Assembly (NCBI GenBank): GCA_035291905.1
Contig: DATDRF010000094.1
Span: 1-44,072, forward strand
Reading direction: 5' to 3'
DNA from: JACPLA01 sp035291905
GTDB taxonomy: Bacteria; Bacteroidota; Ignavibacteria; UBA10030
Length of the DNA: 44,072 nt
A program made the position numbers and the translations under genes. The first letter of the stretch is position 1, and each line of letters opens with the position of its first letter. Below are positions 24,522 through 31,600 of this stretch, piece by piece. The notes beneath the pieces were generated by a model that saw only the letters and a list, made by a program, of their open reading frames with translations, searched no databases and was not told the origin of the DNA.

Positions 24522-25777
24522 CACGGATGATTTCCATCGTTCTTCTCGCAATTACGGTTCTCGCTGCGGCCGTTTCGTTGAACGGCCAGACGCGGGAGAT
24601 CACAAAGAAGGAACGCGAGCTGCAGAAGCTGCGGAATGAGATTGGTGCGTATGAAGCGAAGCTTCGCGACAGCGAGAAGCGGGAACGCTCCACTCTCGAG
24701 CGGCTTGACGATCTCGAACAACAGGCGGTACTTATCAAACAGCTTGTCGGAAAGCTGAAAGACGAAGAAGAACAGCTCACAAAAGAAATCGGCATGGCAA
24801 AAGGGTCGATCGAAGAGCTTGAACGCCAGCTCCAATTCCTCAAAACGCACTATGCCGGATACGTCCGGTCGGTTTACAAGAACGGGCGGGTCTACGACCT
24901 TGAGTTGCTGTTCTCTTCAAGATCCATCAACCAGATGTATATTCGCATAGAGTACTTGAAGAAGTTCTCCGATCAACGCGCCGAAGACCTCCGGAGAATC
25001 GTTCAGAAGAAAAATGAGGTCGAGCGTCAGGACAATCAGCTGCAGGAATCTCTCAAGGAAGAGCGAAGACTGCTGGCAGAGAAAACAAGGGAAGAGAGCA
25101 ATTTGAAGAGAAAGACAAATCAGCGGCAGCAGGTCCTTCGGCAAATTCGGAAAGACAAGAAGGTGTACCGCCAGGAACTTACCCGGAAAACGGCTGCCTT
25201 GAAAAAGATTGAGCAGCTGATTGCCGATCTGATCGAAAAAGAACGCCTGAGAAGAGAAGAAGCGAAGAAAAAAAGGGAGGCGGCCGCCGCGCGTGAACGG
25301 GAGCGCAAGAAGGAGAAACTTGCCACGACGAGCGTCCCCGAGACCCCGGTGCTTGATATCGAGCCAACCGGAACATTCGCGCAGCGCAAGGGTCGTCTCC
25401 GATGGCCCGTGGCATCAGGAGTGATCGAGTCCCGTTTTGGCAACCAGACTCACCCCGTTCTGAAAACGGTAACACAGAATTCGGGGGTGGATATTTCCGT
25501 GAAAGTGGGAACAAACGTGGCCGCCGTGGCTGAAGGTGAGGTCTCGATTCTTTCGTTCATTCCCGGCTACGGCAACGTTGTGATTCTGAATCACTACAAC
25601 GGATTCCGCACCGTCTACGCCCATCTTTCCGAAATCAGTGTCGTAGAGGCACAAAAAGTCGGTGAGGGGGACGTCATCGGGAAAAGCGGCGACACCATTG
25701 CGGGATCGGTTCTCCATTTTGAGATCTGGCGGGAGCGTGAGAAGCAAAACCCCGAACTCTGGCTTGCAAGACAGTAA
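24518..25777 (+). CDS. EnvC-like murein hydrolase activator (coiled coil plus degenerate LytM/M23)
   Basis: 419 residues, ATG at 24518 overlapping the upstream TGA (ATGA). Signal peptide MTRMISIVLLAITVLAAAVSLNGQ, then a long coiled coil (about 25-280), then a LytM/M23 domain (about 293-419, WPVASGVIESRFG to the end). The zinc site is incomplete. In the HxxxD motif the His is Asn (Asn321, Asp325 kept), and in the HxH motif the first His is Val (Val398, His400 kept); His369 in YAHLS is present. This fits EnvC/NlpD-type proteins that activate amidases rather than cut themselves. It is periplasmic, in cell separation. The operon with TPR and LolB-like lipoproteins points to envelope assembly. Confidence 0.9.
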   Translation: MTRMISIVLLAITVLAAAVSLNGQTREITKKERELQKLRNEIGAYEAKLRDSEKRERSTLERLDDLEQQAVLIKQLVGKLKDEEEQLTKEIGMAKGSIEELERQLQFLKTHYAGYVRSVYKNGRVYDLELLFSSRSINQMYIRIEYLKKFSDQRAEDLRRIVQKKNEVERQDNQLQESLKEERRLLAEKTREESNLKRKTNQRQQVLRQIRKDKKVYRQELTRKTAALKKIEQLIADLIEKERLRREEAKKKREAAAARERERKKEKLATTSVPETPVLDIEPTGTFAQRKGRLRWPVASGVIESRFGNQTHPVLKTVTQNSGVDISVKVGTNVAAVAEGEVSILSFIPGYGNVVILNHYNGFRTVYAHLSEISVVEAQKVGEGDVIGKSGDTIAGSVLHFEIWREREKQNPELWLARQ

Positions 25778-25875
25778 GAATCATTCTCGTCGATGTGAAA
25801 CCGCACCTTCTTGTCTCCGTATACCAATCCGAACCCCTTCCCTCCCGGGCATCCTCTGAATTCAAAGGCATAATC

Positions 25876-27000
25876 ATGAAAACGATCTGTTCTCTCCTCC
25901 TTCTCCTGATCGCGGTCGTTACCGTGTTCGCGCAGGAAGAATCATCAGGCTCAAAAGCCCTCAACCTTACCATTGGCAACACAGGCATCAGCTTTGGCAA
26001 TGCTCCGCGCGTCAACGGTATTCGGATCAACTGGAGCGACAGCGACCTCGAAGAGGTCAACGGCATCAATTTCACACTGTGGAAGGCGTCGGAGAAAAAT
26101 CCCAGCGGCGACATCAACGGATTGGCACTCGGGATTGTGAGTCCGTCTGCCGACAGGATTAGAGGGATTGCCCTCACCCCCGGGGCGGTTTTGACCGGGA
26201 CAAGCATGGAAGGCGTGAATCTCGCAGGGCTCGCTCTTGTTTCTCAAGGTTCAGTCTCCGGCATTAACGTCGCCGGGTTAGCCGTGGTAGGTCAGGACGA
26301 CATCACCGGTTTGAATCTGACGCTGCTTGGCCTGGTCTCTCAGGGTTCAATCACAGGCATCAGCTTTGGCGGGCTGGCAACGGTGTCCCAGAGATCGATG
26401 AACGGTTTTGGTTTCGGCGGGCTTGCGACGATTGCGCAAGGCGATGTCAACGGCTTCAGCATCGGGGGCCTGGCCACGGTCGCACAGGGTGATGTGACAG
26501 GATTCAGCTTCGGTGGCCTGGCAACTGTTGCCCATGGAGCCGTCACCGGCATCACGGTTGGCGGACTTGCCACTGTGGCGCAGGGCGGAGTCAGCGGATT
26601 TTCCCTCGGCGGACTTGCCGTTGTCGGACAGGAGGACATTTCGGGAATATCTGTCGGCGGTGTGGCCGTCGTCGGAGAGAAATCCATTTCCGGGATCACC
26701 GGAACCCTCGGTCAGATCGAAACCAAGGGAAGCGTCAGCGGATTGAACGTTGCCGGGTACAAGATCGATGCTCGTACGGTAAAGGGAGCCAACATCACTG
26801 CCATCTGGACAGAGACCGAAAACATCGGCTATTTCACGGTTGGGGCTTATAACAGAACGTACGACACACAGACCGGATTGACCATCGGCCTTCTCAATCA
26901 CGCGCACAATCTTGCCGGAATCCAAATTGGCCTCCTGAATATTGTCGAAACCAATCCGGAAGGATTGAGGTATTTGCCGATCCTGAATGTGAAGTTCTGA
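25876..27000 (+). CDS. Exported surface repeat protein, ten 16-residue repeats
   Basis: 374 residues from the ATG at 25876, chosen because a signal peptide follows at once (MKTICSLLLLLIAVVTVFAQ); the frame extends 27 codons upstream without one. Residues 118-277 are ten consecutive 16-residue units with consensus GLATVAQGDVTGFSFG. The G-hydrophobic-A and the second G are near-invariant, as in a beta-solenoid. The C-terminus has GLLNHAHNLAGIQIGLLN and ends YLPILNVKF, a pattern I associate with the LA_2272-like surface repeat proteins of Leptospira and FCB bacteria. Function unknown; the regular repeats suggest a rigid surface stalk or adhesin. It may be read through from the upstream operon (98-bp gap, no terminator). 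Confidence 0.85.
   Translation: MKTICSLLLLLIAVVTVFAQEESSGSKALNLTIGNTGISFGNAPRVNGIRINWSDSDLEEVNGINFTLWKASEKNPSGDINGLALGIVSPSADRIRGIALTPGAVLTGTSMEGVNLAGLALVSQGSVSGINVAGLAVVGQDDITGLNLTLLGLVSQGSITGISFGGLATVSQRSMNGFGFGGLATIAQGDVNGFSIGGLATVAQGDVTGFSFGGLATVAHGAVTGITVGGLATVAQGGVSGFSLGGLAVVGQEDISGISVGGVAVVGEKSISGITGTLGQIETKGSVSGLNVAGYKIDARTVKGANITAIWTETENIGYFTVGAYNRTYDTQTGLTIGLLNHAHNLAGIQIGLLNIVETNPEGLRYLPILNVKF
26227..26706 (+). repeat. Ten tandem 48-bp coding repeats
   Basis: In-frame 48-bp units, each encoding one 16-residue repeat of the surface protein. Period is exact from 26227 to 26706 with no indels; the units are diverged in DNA but strongly conserved in protein pattern. Units 4-8 (26371-26610) are the most alike. 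Confidence 0.85.
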
Positions 27001-27018
27001 GGCATGTCGGCTCAATCT

Positions 27019-27065
27019 GAAGTCCGACATCCGCGCTTGGTGACCATGTGTTGATGTCGGACTTC
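27019..27065. terminator. Long inverted repeat between convergent genes
   Basis: GAAGTCCGACATC (27019-27031) and GATGTCGGACTTC (27053-27065): 13 bp perfect with a 21-nt loop. A further ATGTCGG upstream (27004-27010) can pair with CCGACAT in the left arm, giving an alternative structure. It fills the gap between two converging genes and probably ends both transcripts, though no T-run follows. Confidence 0.65.
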
Positions 27066-27077
27066 TGGCTTATTGGG

Positions 27078-27986
27078 CTAAAAGAGAAGGATCGGCTTGA
27101 ATTGGGCGGGCTCGCCGTTGATGAACTTCACGCCGGGCGCAGGAAAGTGGAACGGATTGAGGACACGCTTGATCATATCCCATGTATCCCCCGGAGTCGG
27201 TATGGCAAGCAGATTGTAGTCAAGGCTAATGGCAAATTTCCGCGCAGGGATTCCTGAAGCACCCTGTGAAATATTTTTCCCTCCGTATCCAACCGCAAGG
27301 CTCAGAAACTCAGGCCAGTAGTTCCTCGCGCCTCGGGGCAGCAAATCGTGAATGTTGAAACTGAGCCAATAGATATGCCCGTCATAGTCGCCCGTGATGT
27401 GCCAGCTCTTCTTGAAATGGGCGTTCCCGGAAGGATAATAACTCCACTTTGGATTGATGTTCCTGAGAAACGGGACTCCGGTTTGAAGGTATCCGTAGGT
27501 GATCCCCAGGAAGTTTGCCAGGAGGTCGTCGGGTGCGAAGTGATAGGTTGAAAAACCGTCCCCGATTTCAATTGAGACGGCATGAAACGCGGCGATGCCC
27601 ACGCTGAACCAAAGAGCCGTTTCAGGCTCAAATCCCCCCCATACCATCAATTCTCTGAACGATGTGGTGTAGAGGTACGACGTGTAGAAGTGCCCGACCT
27701 TGTCAACCCCCAGGCTGTAATTGTTGAGGAATCCTTCGCTGCGAATCATCCAGGGATAGGAATTATCCCTCCACCACCATTTCCATTCCTTGTAAAGAAC
27801 ATACGCGGAATATGCTCCAATGGTGTACGTAACGAGGGGTTTTCGCTGAAAGATCCAGAAGGTGCTGTCACGCTCGACTTGTTGGGGTTCCTGTGTGCGA
27901 GCGGAGGCGAAAGGGAACAAGAGGAGAAAAGCAGCCAGAGGGAAGAACCAGAGAGCACGAAAACGCCCCCTGCTGTTTCCTGACAT
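27078..27986 (-). CDS. DUF2279-family (YfiM-like) membrane-associated protein
   Basis: 302 residues with a signal peptide (ALWFFPLAAFLLLFPFASA). The core has the DUF2279 hallmarks: GVDKVGHFYTSYLYTTSFRELMVWGG, then GIAAFHAVSIEIGDGFSTYHFAPDDLLANFLG, that is, a conserved His in DKxGH and a D/E-rich helix. The C-terminal half is rich in aromatic residues and beta strands (SLAVGYGGKNISQG; KFAISLDYNLLAIP), as for outer-membrane-associated proteins. The family's role is unknown. Promoter at 28026-28053, long inverted repeat after the stop. Confidence 0.8.
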   Translation of the reverse strand: MSGNSRGRFRALWFFPLAAFLLLFPFASARTQEPQQVERDSTFWIFQRKPLVTYTIGAYSAYVLYKEWKWWWRDNSYPWMIRSEGFLNNYSLGVDKVGHFYTSYLYTTSFRELMVWGGFEPETALWFSVGIAAFHAVSIEIGDGFSTYHFAPDDLLANFLGITYGYLQTGVPFLRNINPKWSYYPSGNAHFKKSWHITGDYDGHIYWLSFNIHDLLPRGARNYWPEFLSLAVGYGGKNISQGASGIPARKFAISLDYNLLAIPTPGDTWDMIKRVLNPFHFPAPGVKFINGEPAQFKPILLF

Positions 27987-28025
27987 ACTGAGGCCTTTGA
28001 TGTAGTTGTCGGCGTAGATGAGAGA

Positions 28026-28053
28026 AAAATAGGAGATTTTGGACAGAAGTCAA
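28026..28053 (-). promoter_or_regulatory. Promoter for the DUF2279 gene
   Basis: On the minus strand TTGACT (28053-28048), 16 bp, TATTTT (28031-28026), about 40 bp upstream of the ATG at 27986. Confidence 0.55.
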
Positions 28054-28092
28054 AAACTGGTAGAATGCGGTGATATCTGTGCAAGCCGGGTG

Positions 28093-28542
28093 TTAGTGAA
28101 CGATCCTGCCATCGAGCAGGTTGAAGATACGTGACCCATAAGCAGCATTCTTCTCGGAGTGTGTCACCTGCACAATGGTTGTTCCCTCTTTGTTGAGTTT
28201 TGTGAAGAGCTCCATGATCTCTTCCCCTTGCGCCGAATTCAGGTTACCGGTCGGTTCATCGGCAAGAATCAGTTTTGGACCAGTAATGATGGCGCGCGCC
28301 ACACCCACAAGCTGTTGCTGCCCCCCGGAAAGTTGATTGGGAAAGAGATCTTTCTTCCCAACGATCTGAAACCGATCGAGGGTGTCTGCGACGAGGCTCT
28401 TTCGTTCGGAACCTTTGATGTTCTTGTAGATGAGAGGCGTCTCAAGGTTCTCGTACACGGTGAGTTCATCGATAAGATGATAGCTTTGAAAAACAAAGCC
28501 AATGTAATGCTTGTGAAGTTCGGACCGTTCTTTTTCCTTCAA
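28093..28542 (-). pseudogene. 5'-truncated ABC transporter ATPase (LolD/MacB type)
   Basis: 149 codons matching the C-terminal two thirds of a LolD/MacB-family ATPase: Q-loop (GFVFQSYHLIDELTVYENL), signature LSGGQQQ, Walker B LILADEPTGNL and H-loop VTHSEK. The N-terminal part with Walker A (GxxGSGKS, about 75-80 residues) is missing; a TAG lies in frame two codons before the first plausible start (a TTG at 28542). Without Walker A it cannot bind ATP normally. No permease partner is nearby. Intact homologues normally sit with MacB-type permeases and two-component genes; here only this piece and a kinase piece remain. Confidence 0.85.
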
Positions 28543-28588
28543 CGGCTAATCTGCGCAAAAGCAATATCGGCTTCGTCTTCCATTCGGG

Positions 28589-28996
28589 ATGGGCGCAGGT
28601 GTGTATCCGTCTCTCGTCCCGAGTTCGAGGTTGAATGTTGACACTGAACGGGATCCAGTGGGTTTGGAGTTGACCGCCGATCCCGAAATGATCGAGCAGG
28701 TGCTCATCAATCTTCTTCTCAACGCTTTTCACGCTGTGGGCACAAAACCGGACGCAGCGGTGGGATTGACATCATTTCTCGACAAACAGGGGCATGTGGT
28801 GATCGATGTGAAAGACAACGGTGCGGGAATTCAAGACGAAGTGAAAGAAAAGATCTTCATTCCGTTTTTTACGACAAAGAAGGAGGGCTCAGGAATCGGC
28901 CTCAGCCTCTCGAAGGAAATCATGAGGCTTCACAAGGGATCGATTCACGTTCATTCGCAGCCGGGTGAAGGTACAATTCTCCGGCTTGTTTTCTGA
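28589..28996 (+). pseudogene. 5'-truncated sensor histidine kinase (HATPase_c fragment)
   Basis: 135 codons covering only the ATP-binding domain of a histidine kinase: N-box (QVLINLLLNAFHAV), G1 box (VKDNGAGI), F-box (IFIPFFTTKKEGSG) and G2 (GIGLSLSKEIM), up to the natural C-terminus. Everything before, including the phosphoacceptor His (DHp) domain, is missing. Similarity begins around LNVDTERDPVGLELTADPEM; the 13 residues after the ATG are not kinase-like. It faces away from the ABC fragment with about 80 bp between them, so both genes lost their 5' ends at the same point. Confidence 0.85.
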
Positions 28997-29017
28997 TTCA
29001 TGGGTCGGCGGTTTATT

Positions 29018-30025
29018 TCACGTTCCCAGAATGGCATCGATGGCATTCAATTCAGATTCGGCGAATGAGGAGCTCTTCAGAGACTCAATGGCATCTTCGA
29101 TTTGACTTATCCGGCTCGCCCCGACAAGAACGGAAGTAATCTGCGGCTGTCTCATGATCCAGGCAAGAGCCATCTGTGCGAGTTTTTGTCCGCGTTGCTG
29201 AGCAAGGTCGTTCAAGCGCCTGATCTTTCCCAACTTCTCCTGCGTAATCTCCTCCGGCCTCAGAAAGCCATGCGGCTTTCCCGCCCTGGAGTCCTTCGGG
29301 ATTCCCACCAGGTATCTGTCCGTAAGCATCCCTTGCGCCAGAGGTGAAAAGGCAATGCACCCGATTCCCTCCTGTTCCAGCACGTTCAATAATCCCCCCT
29401 CCACCCATCGGTCGAACATGTTATATTTCGGTTGATGAATCAGACAGGGAGTGCCGAGCCGTCTCAGGATTTGAGAAGCCTGATGGGTCTGCTCCGCCGA
29501 GTAGTTTGAAATTCCTGCATAGAGTGCTTTACCGCTCCTCACGATCTGGTCGAGTGCCCCCATTGTTTCTTCCAAGGGGGTACCAGGATCGGGCCGGTGA
29601 TGATAGAAGATATCGACATACTCAAGGCCCATACGCTGCAGACTTTGATCGAGGCTGGCAATGAGGTATTTGCGCGATCCCCACTCTCCGTAGGGTCCGG
29701 GCCACATGAGGTAGCCCGCTTTCGACGAGATGATCAGTTCATCGCGATACGAGGCAAAATCCTGTTTGAGGATTCTGCCAAAATTCTCCTCCGCCGACCC
29801 GGGTGGCGGACCATAGTTGTTCGCGAGATCGAAATGGGTAATTCCAAGGTCGAACGCCCGGCGAACAATTGTCCGTGCGCTTGTGAAACTGTCCACATTT
29901 CCGAAGTTGTGCCAGAGGCCCAGCGATATGGCAGGGAGTTTCAGTCCGCTTCGTCCGCAGCGATTGTATTGCATGGACCGGTAGCGTTCCTCGAAAGGAT
30001 GGTATGATTTGGCTTTTGTAATCAA
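29018..30025 (-). CDS. Aldo/keto reductase, YghZ-like (L-glyceraldehyde 3-phosphate reductase type)
   Basis: About 335 residues. The match to E. coli YghZ is visible through the whole length: ERYRSMQYNRCGRSGLKLP at the N-terminus, SLGLWHNFG, DLGITHFDLANNYGPPPGSAEENFG (with the catalytic Tyr), RKYLIASLDQSLQRMGLEYVDIFYHHRPD, and the NADPH-binding SVLVGASR near the C-terminus. The start is set at a TTG at 30025 (AAGAGA upstream), because the conserved ERY precedes the first ATG at 29974; a TTG at 30052 is also possible. In the family it reduces aldehydes such as methylglyoxal and L-GAP with NADPH. It is cytosolic and divergent from the ROK-regulated locus. Confidence 0.92.
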   Translation of the reverse strand: MITKAKSYHPFEERYRSMQYNRCGRSGLKLPAISLGLWHNFGNVDSFTSARTIVRRAFDLGITHFDLANNYGPPPGSAEENFGRILKQDFASYRDELIISSKAGYLMWPGPYGEWGSRKYLIASLDQSLQRMGLEYVDIFYHHRPDPGTPLEETMGALDQIVRSGKALYAGISNYSAEQTHQASQILRRLGTPCLIHQPKYNMFDRWVEGGLLNVLEQEGIGCIAFSPLAQGMLTDRYLVGIPKDSRAGKPHGFLRPEEITQEKLGKIRRLNDLAQQRGQKLAQMALAWIMRQPQITSVLVGASRISQIEDAIESLKSSSFAESELNAIDAILGT

Positions 30026-30168
30026 AATAGTCTCTTGATTTGATGGACCCAATATAAGGGAAAGGCCAGCGGTTGGAAAGGTGAGTCTCGTCGGATTTCA
30101 GCGTAGAAGGCGAGAAACCACTAGGGAAGTCGATGGTTTTTTGAGACTTCTCAGCGTGCAGAATTAAC

Positions 30169-30197
30169 TTGACAGACTTTGCGAAAAAGCTTATAAT
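30169..30197 (+). promoter_or_regulatory. Perfect-consensus sigma-70 promoter upstream of the ROK gene
   Basis: TTGACA (30169-30174), 17 bp, TATAAT (30192-30197). Both hexamers are exact and the spacing is optimal, so strong regulation is expected; the operator begins inside the -10 element. Leader to the ROK ATG about 115 nt. Confidence 0.85.
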
Positions 30198-30223
30198 TGG
30201 TTTGTTCAAACAACAAACTAATT
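30195..30223. promoter_or_regulatory. XylR-like operator palindrome
   Basis: Arms AATTGGTTTGTT and AACAAACTAATT (11 of 12 positions complementary) flank a 5-bp CAAAC centre. The arm TTAGTTTGTT/AACAAACTAA is very close to the xylO operators bound by the ROK repressor XylR of Bacillus. It overlaps the -10 element and the start region, so binding would block transcription. The regulator is most likely the ROK protein encoded just downstream (autoregulation). Confidence 0.75.
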
Positions 30224-30316
30224 GTAATTGTGGCTTTTCGATTGTGTTTTGTTGTTTGGCAGGCATTACTCGCTAATTGTCATGACAAACTAAAAGAGAA
30301 AGTCCATAGGATTTCA

Positions 30317-31534
30317 ATGCACGGAAGACGACACAAACACGAGCGGATTACACGAATCAACTCCAAGGTTGGTCGGGACATTAATCGGTCAATTATTCTG
30401 AACACGGTTCGACGCAGACAACCGATCTCGCGGGCAGCGATCTCTGAGGTTACCCTTCTCAACAAAAGCACGGTCTCCGATATCGTTGCCAGCCTCCTGG
30501 AAGAAGATCTGTTGGTGGAGTCCCCCGATGTCGGTGGAAGAATTGGCCGGACTCCGGTGAACCTCAGTGTGAAGCAAGGGAAGAATCTGGTCGGGGCTAT
30601 CTCGTTCGATGCACCGCGCACGCGAATTGCCATTGTCGATATCGACGGTACGATCAGGGCGCGGGATGAAATACTGACGAGTGCCGTCGCACCGGAAATC
30701 CTCGTCCCACAATGTGTTGCGCGTATGAATACACTGCGGCAAACGCTTGGCCCTCACCGCTTCCACGGTATCGGTGCCAGCGTGGCCGGCATTGTTGACT
30801 CGGCTCAGTCACGAGTGATCTATGCCGCGAACCTCGGGTGGAACAATGTCGACCTCGGCACCCTTCTTCGGAAGGGAATGCCCGAAATCGACCTGGTCTA
30901 TGTTGAGAACGATGCAAAGGCATCGGCGCTCGCGGAGTTGCTTCTCGGTAAACATGATGTTGTCAATCCAAACTTGATCTTCGTTTTGTTTGGGGTCGGG
31001 ATCGGGGCTGGAATCGCGGTTCACGGTCGGATCCTTGCAGGGAGCACTCACGCGGCCGGGGAGGTAGGGCACATGATCGTTGTGGACGGTGGAGAGCCCT
31101 GCACATGCGGGAATGCGGGATGTTGGGAGCTTTATGCCTCAGAGCGAGCCCCCGTCCGGTGGTTTGCGGAGGCAAAAAACATGCAGACTTCTGCGCAGTC
31201 TGCATTGAGTCTCTCTGATGTATTCAGTTCTGCCCGCGCGGGTGACAAAGATGCACTCAACGTTTTGCATCTTTGGGCGCAACATGTCGGTGTGGGCATC
31301 GGAGACATGATCAGAATTCTCGACCCGGAGATGGTCGTCGTCGGCGGGTCGATTACGCAAGTTTGGGATTTGGTAGGTGACGATATCAATAATGCAGCAC
31401 ACGGTAAAGGAACATTTGCCCATCAACGATCGATCGCGGTAGTTCCCACCTCTTTGATGGACAACCCTGCACTCCTTGGTGCAGCGGCCCTTTCAATTCG
31501 AAGGATCTTCACAGACTACAGCATCTCCCTCTGA
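30317..31534 (+). CDS. ROK-family transcriptional repressor (XylR/NagC-like)
   Basis: 405 residues from the ATG at 30317 (AGGA 8 nt upstream); the frame is open to 30197 but that lies over the operator. Residues about 15-75 form a winged helix-turn-helix (NRSIILNTVRRRQPISRAAISEVTLLNKSTVSDIVASLLEEDLL). The rest is the ROK sugar-binding fold with the GVGIGAGIAVHGRILAG loop, the zinc motif CTCGNAGCWE and GEVGHM. It probably senses a sugar or sugar phosphate and de-represses the downstream transport and degradation genes. Since the kinase ATP site typical of ROK sugar kinases is combined with an HTH, it is a regulator rather than a kinase. Operator shape points to XylR-like DNA recognition. Confidence 0.92.
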   Translation: MHGRRHKHERITRINSKVGRDINRSIILNTVRRRQPISRAAISEVTLLNKSTVSDIVASLLEEDLLVESPDVGGRIGRTPVNLSVKQGKNLVGAISFDAPRTRIAIVDIDGTIRARDEILTSAVAPEILVPQCVARMNTLRQTLGPHRFHGIGASVAGIVDSAQSRVIYAANLGWNNVDLGTLLRKGMPEIDLVYVENDAKASALAELLLGKHDVVNPNLIFVLFGVGIGAGIAVHGRILAGSTHAAGEVGHMIVVDGGEPCTCGNAGCWELYASERAPVRWFAEAKNMQTSAQSALSLSDVFSSARAGDKDALNVLHLWAQHVGVGIGDMIRILDPEMVVVGGSITQVWDLVGDDINNAAHGKGTFAHQRSIAVVPTSLMDNPALLGAAALSIRRIFTDYSISL

Positions 31535-31600
31535 CCGATTCCGGCCGAGAGATCATACTCGTCGTCCTGGACCCCGTCCATGGTTATCAAGGGACATGAT

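Noticed and set aside
26347..27030. 227-codon minus-strand open frame
   Set aside because: Mirrors the tandem repeats of the surface protein in the opposite strand; repetition keeps the frame open by chance.
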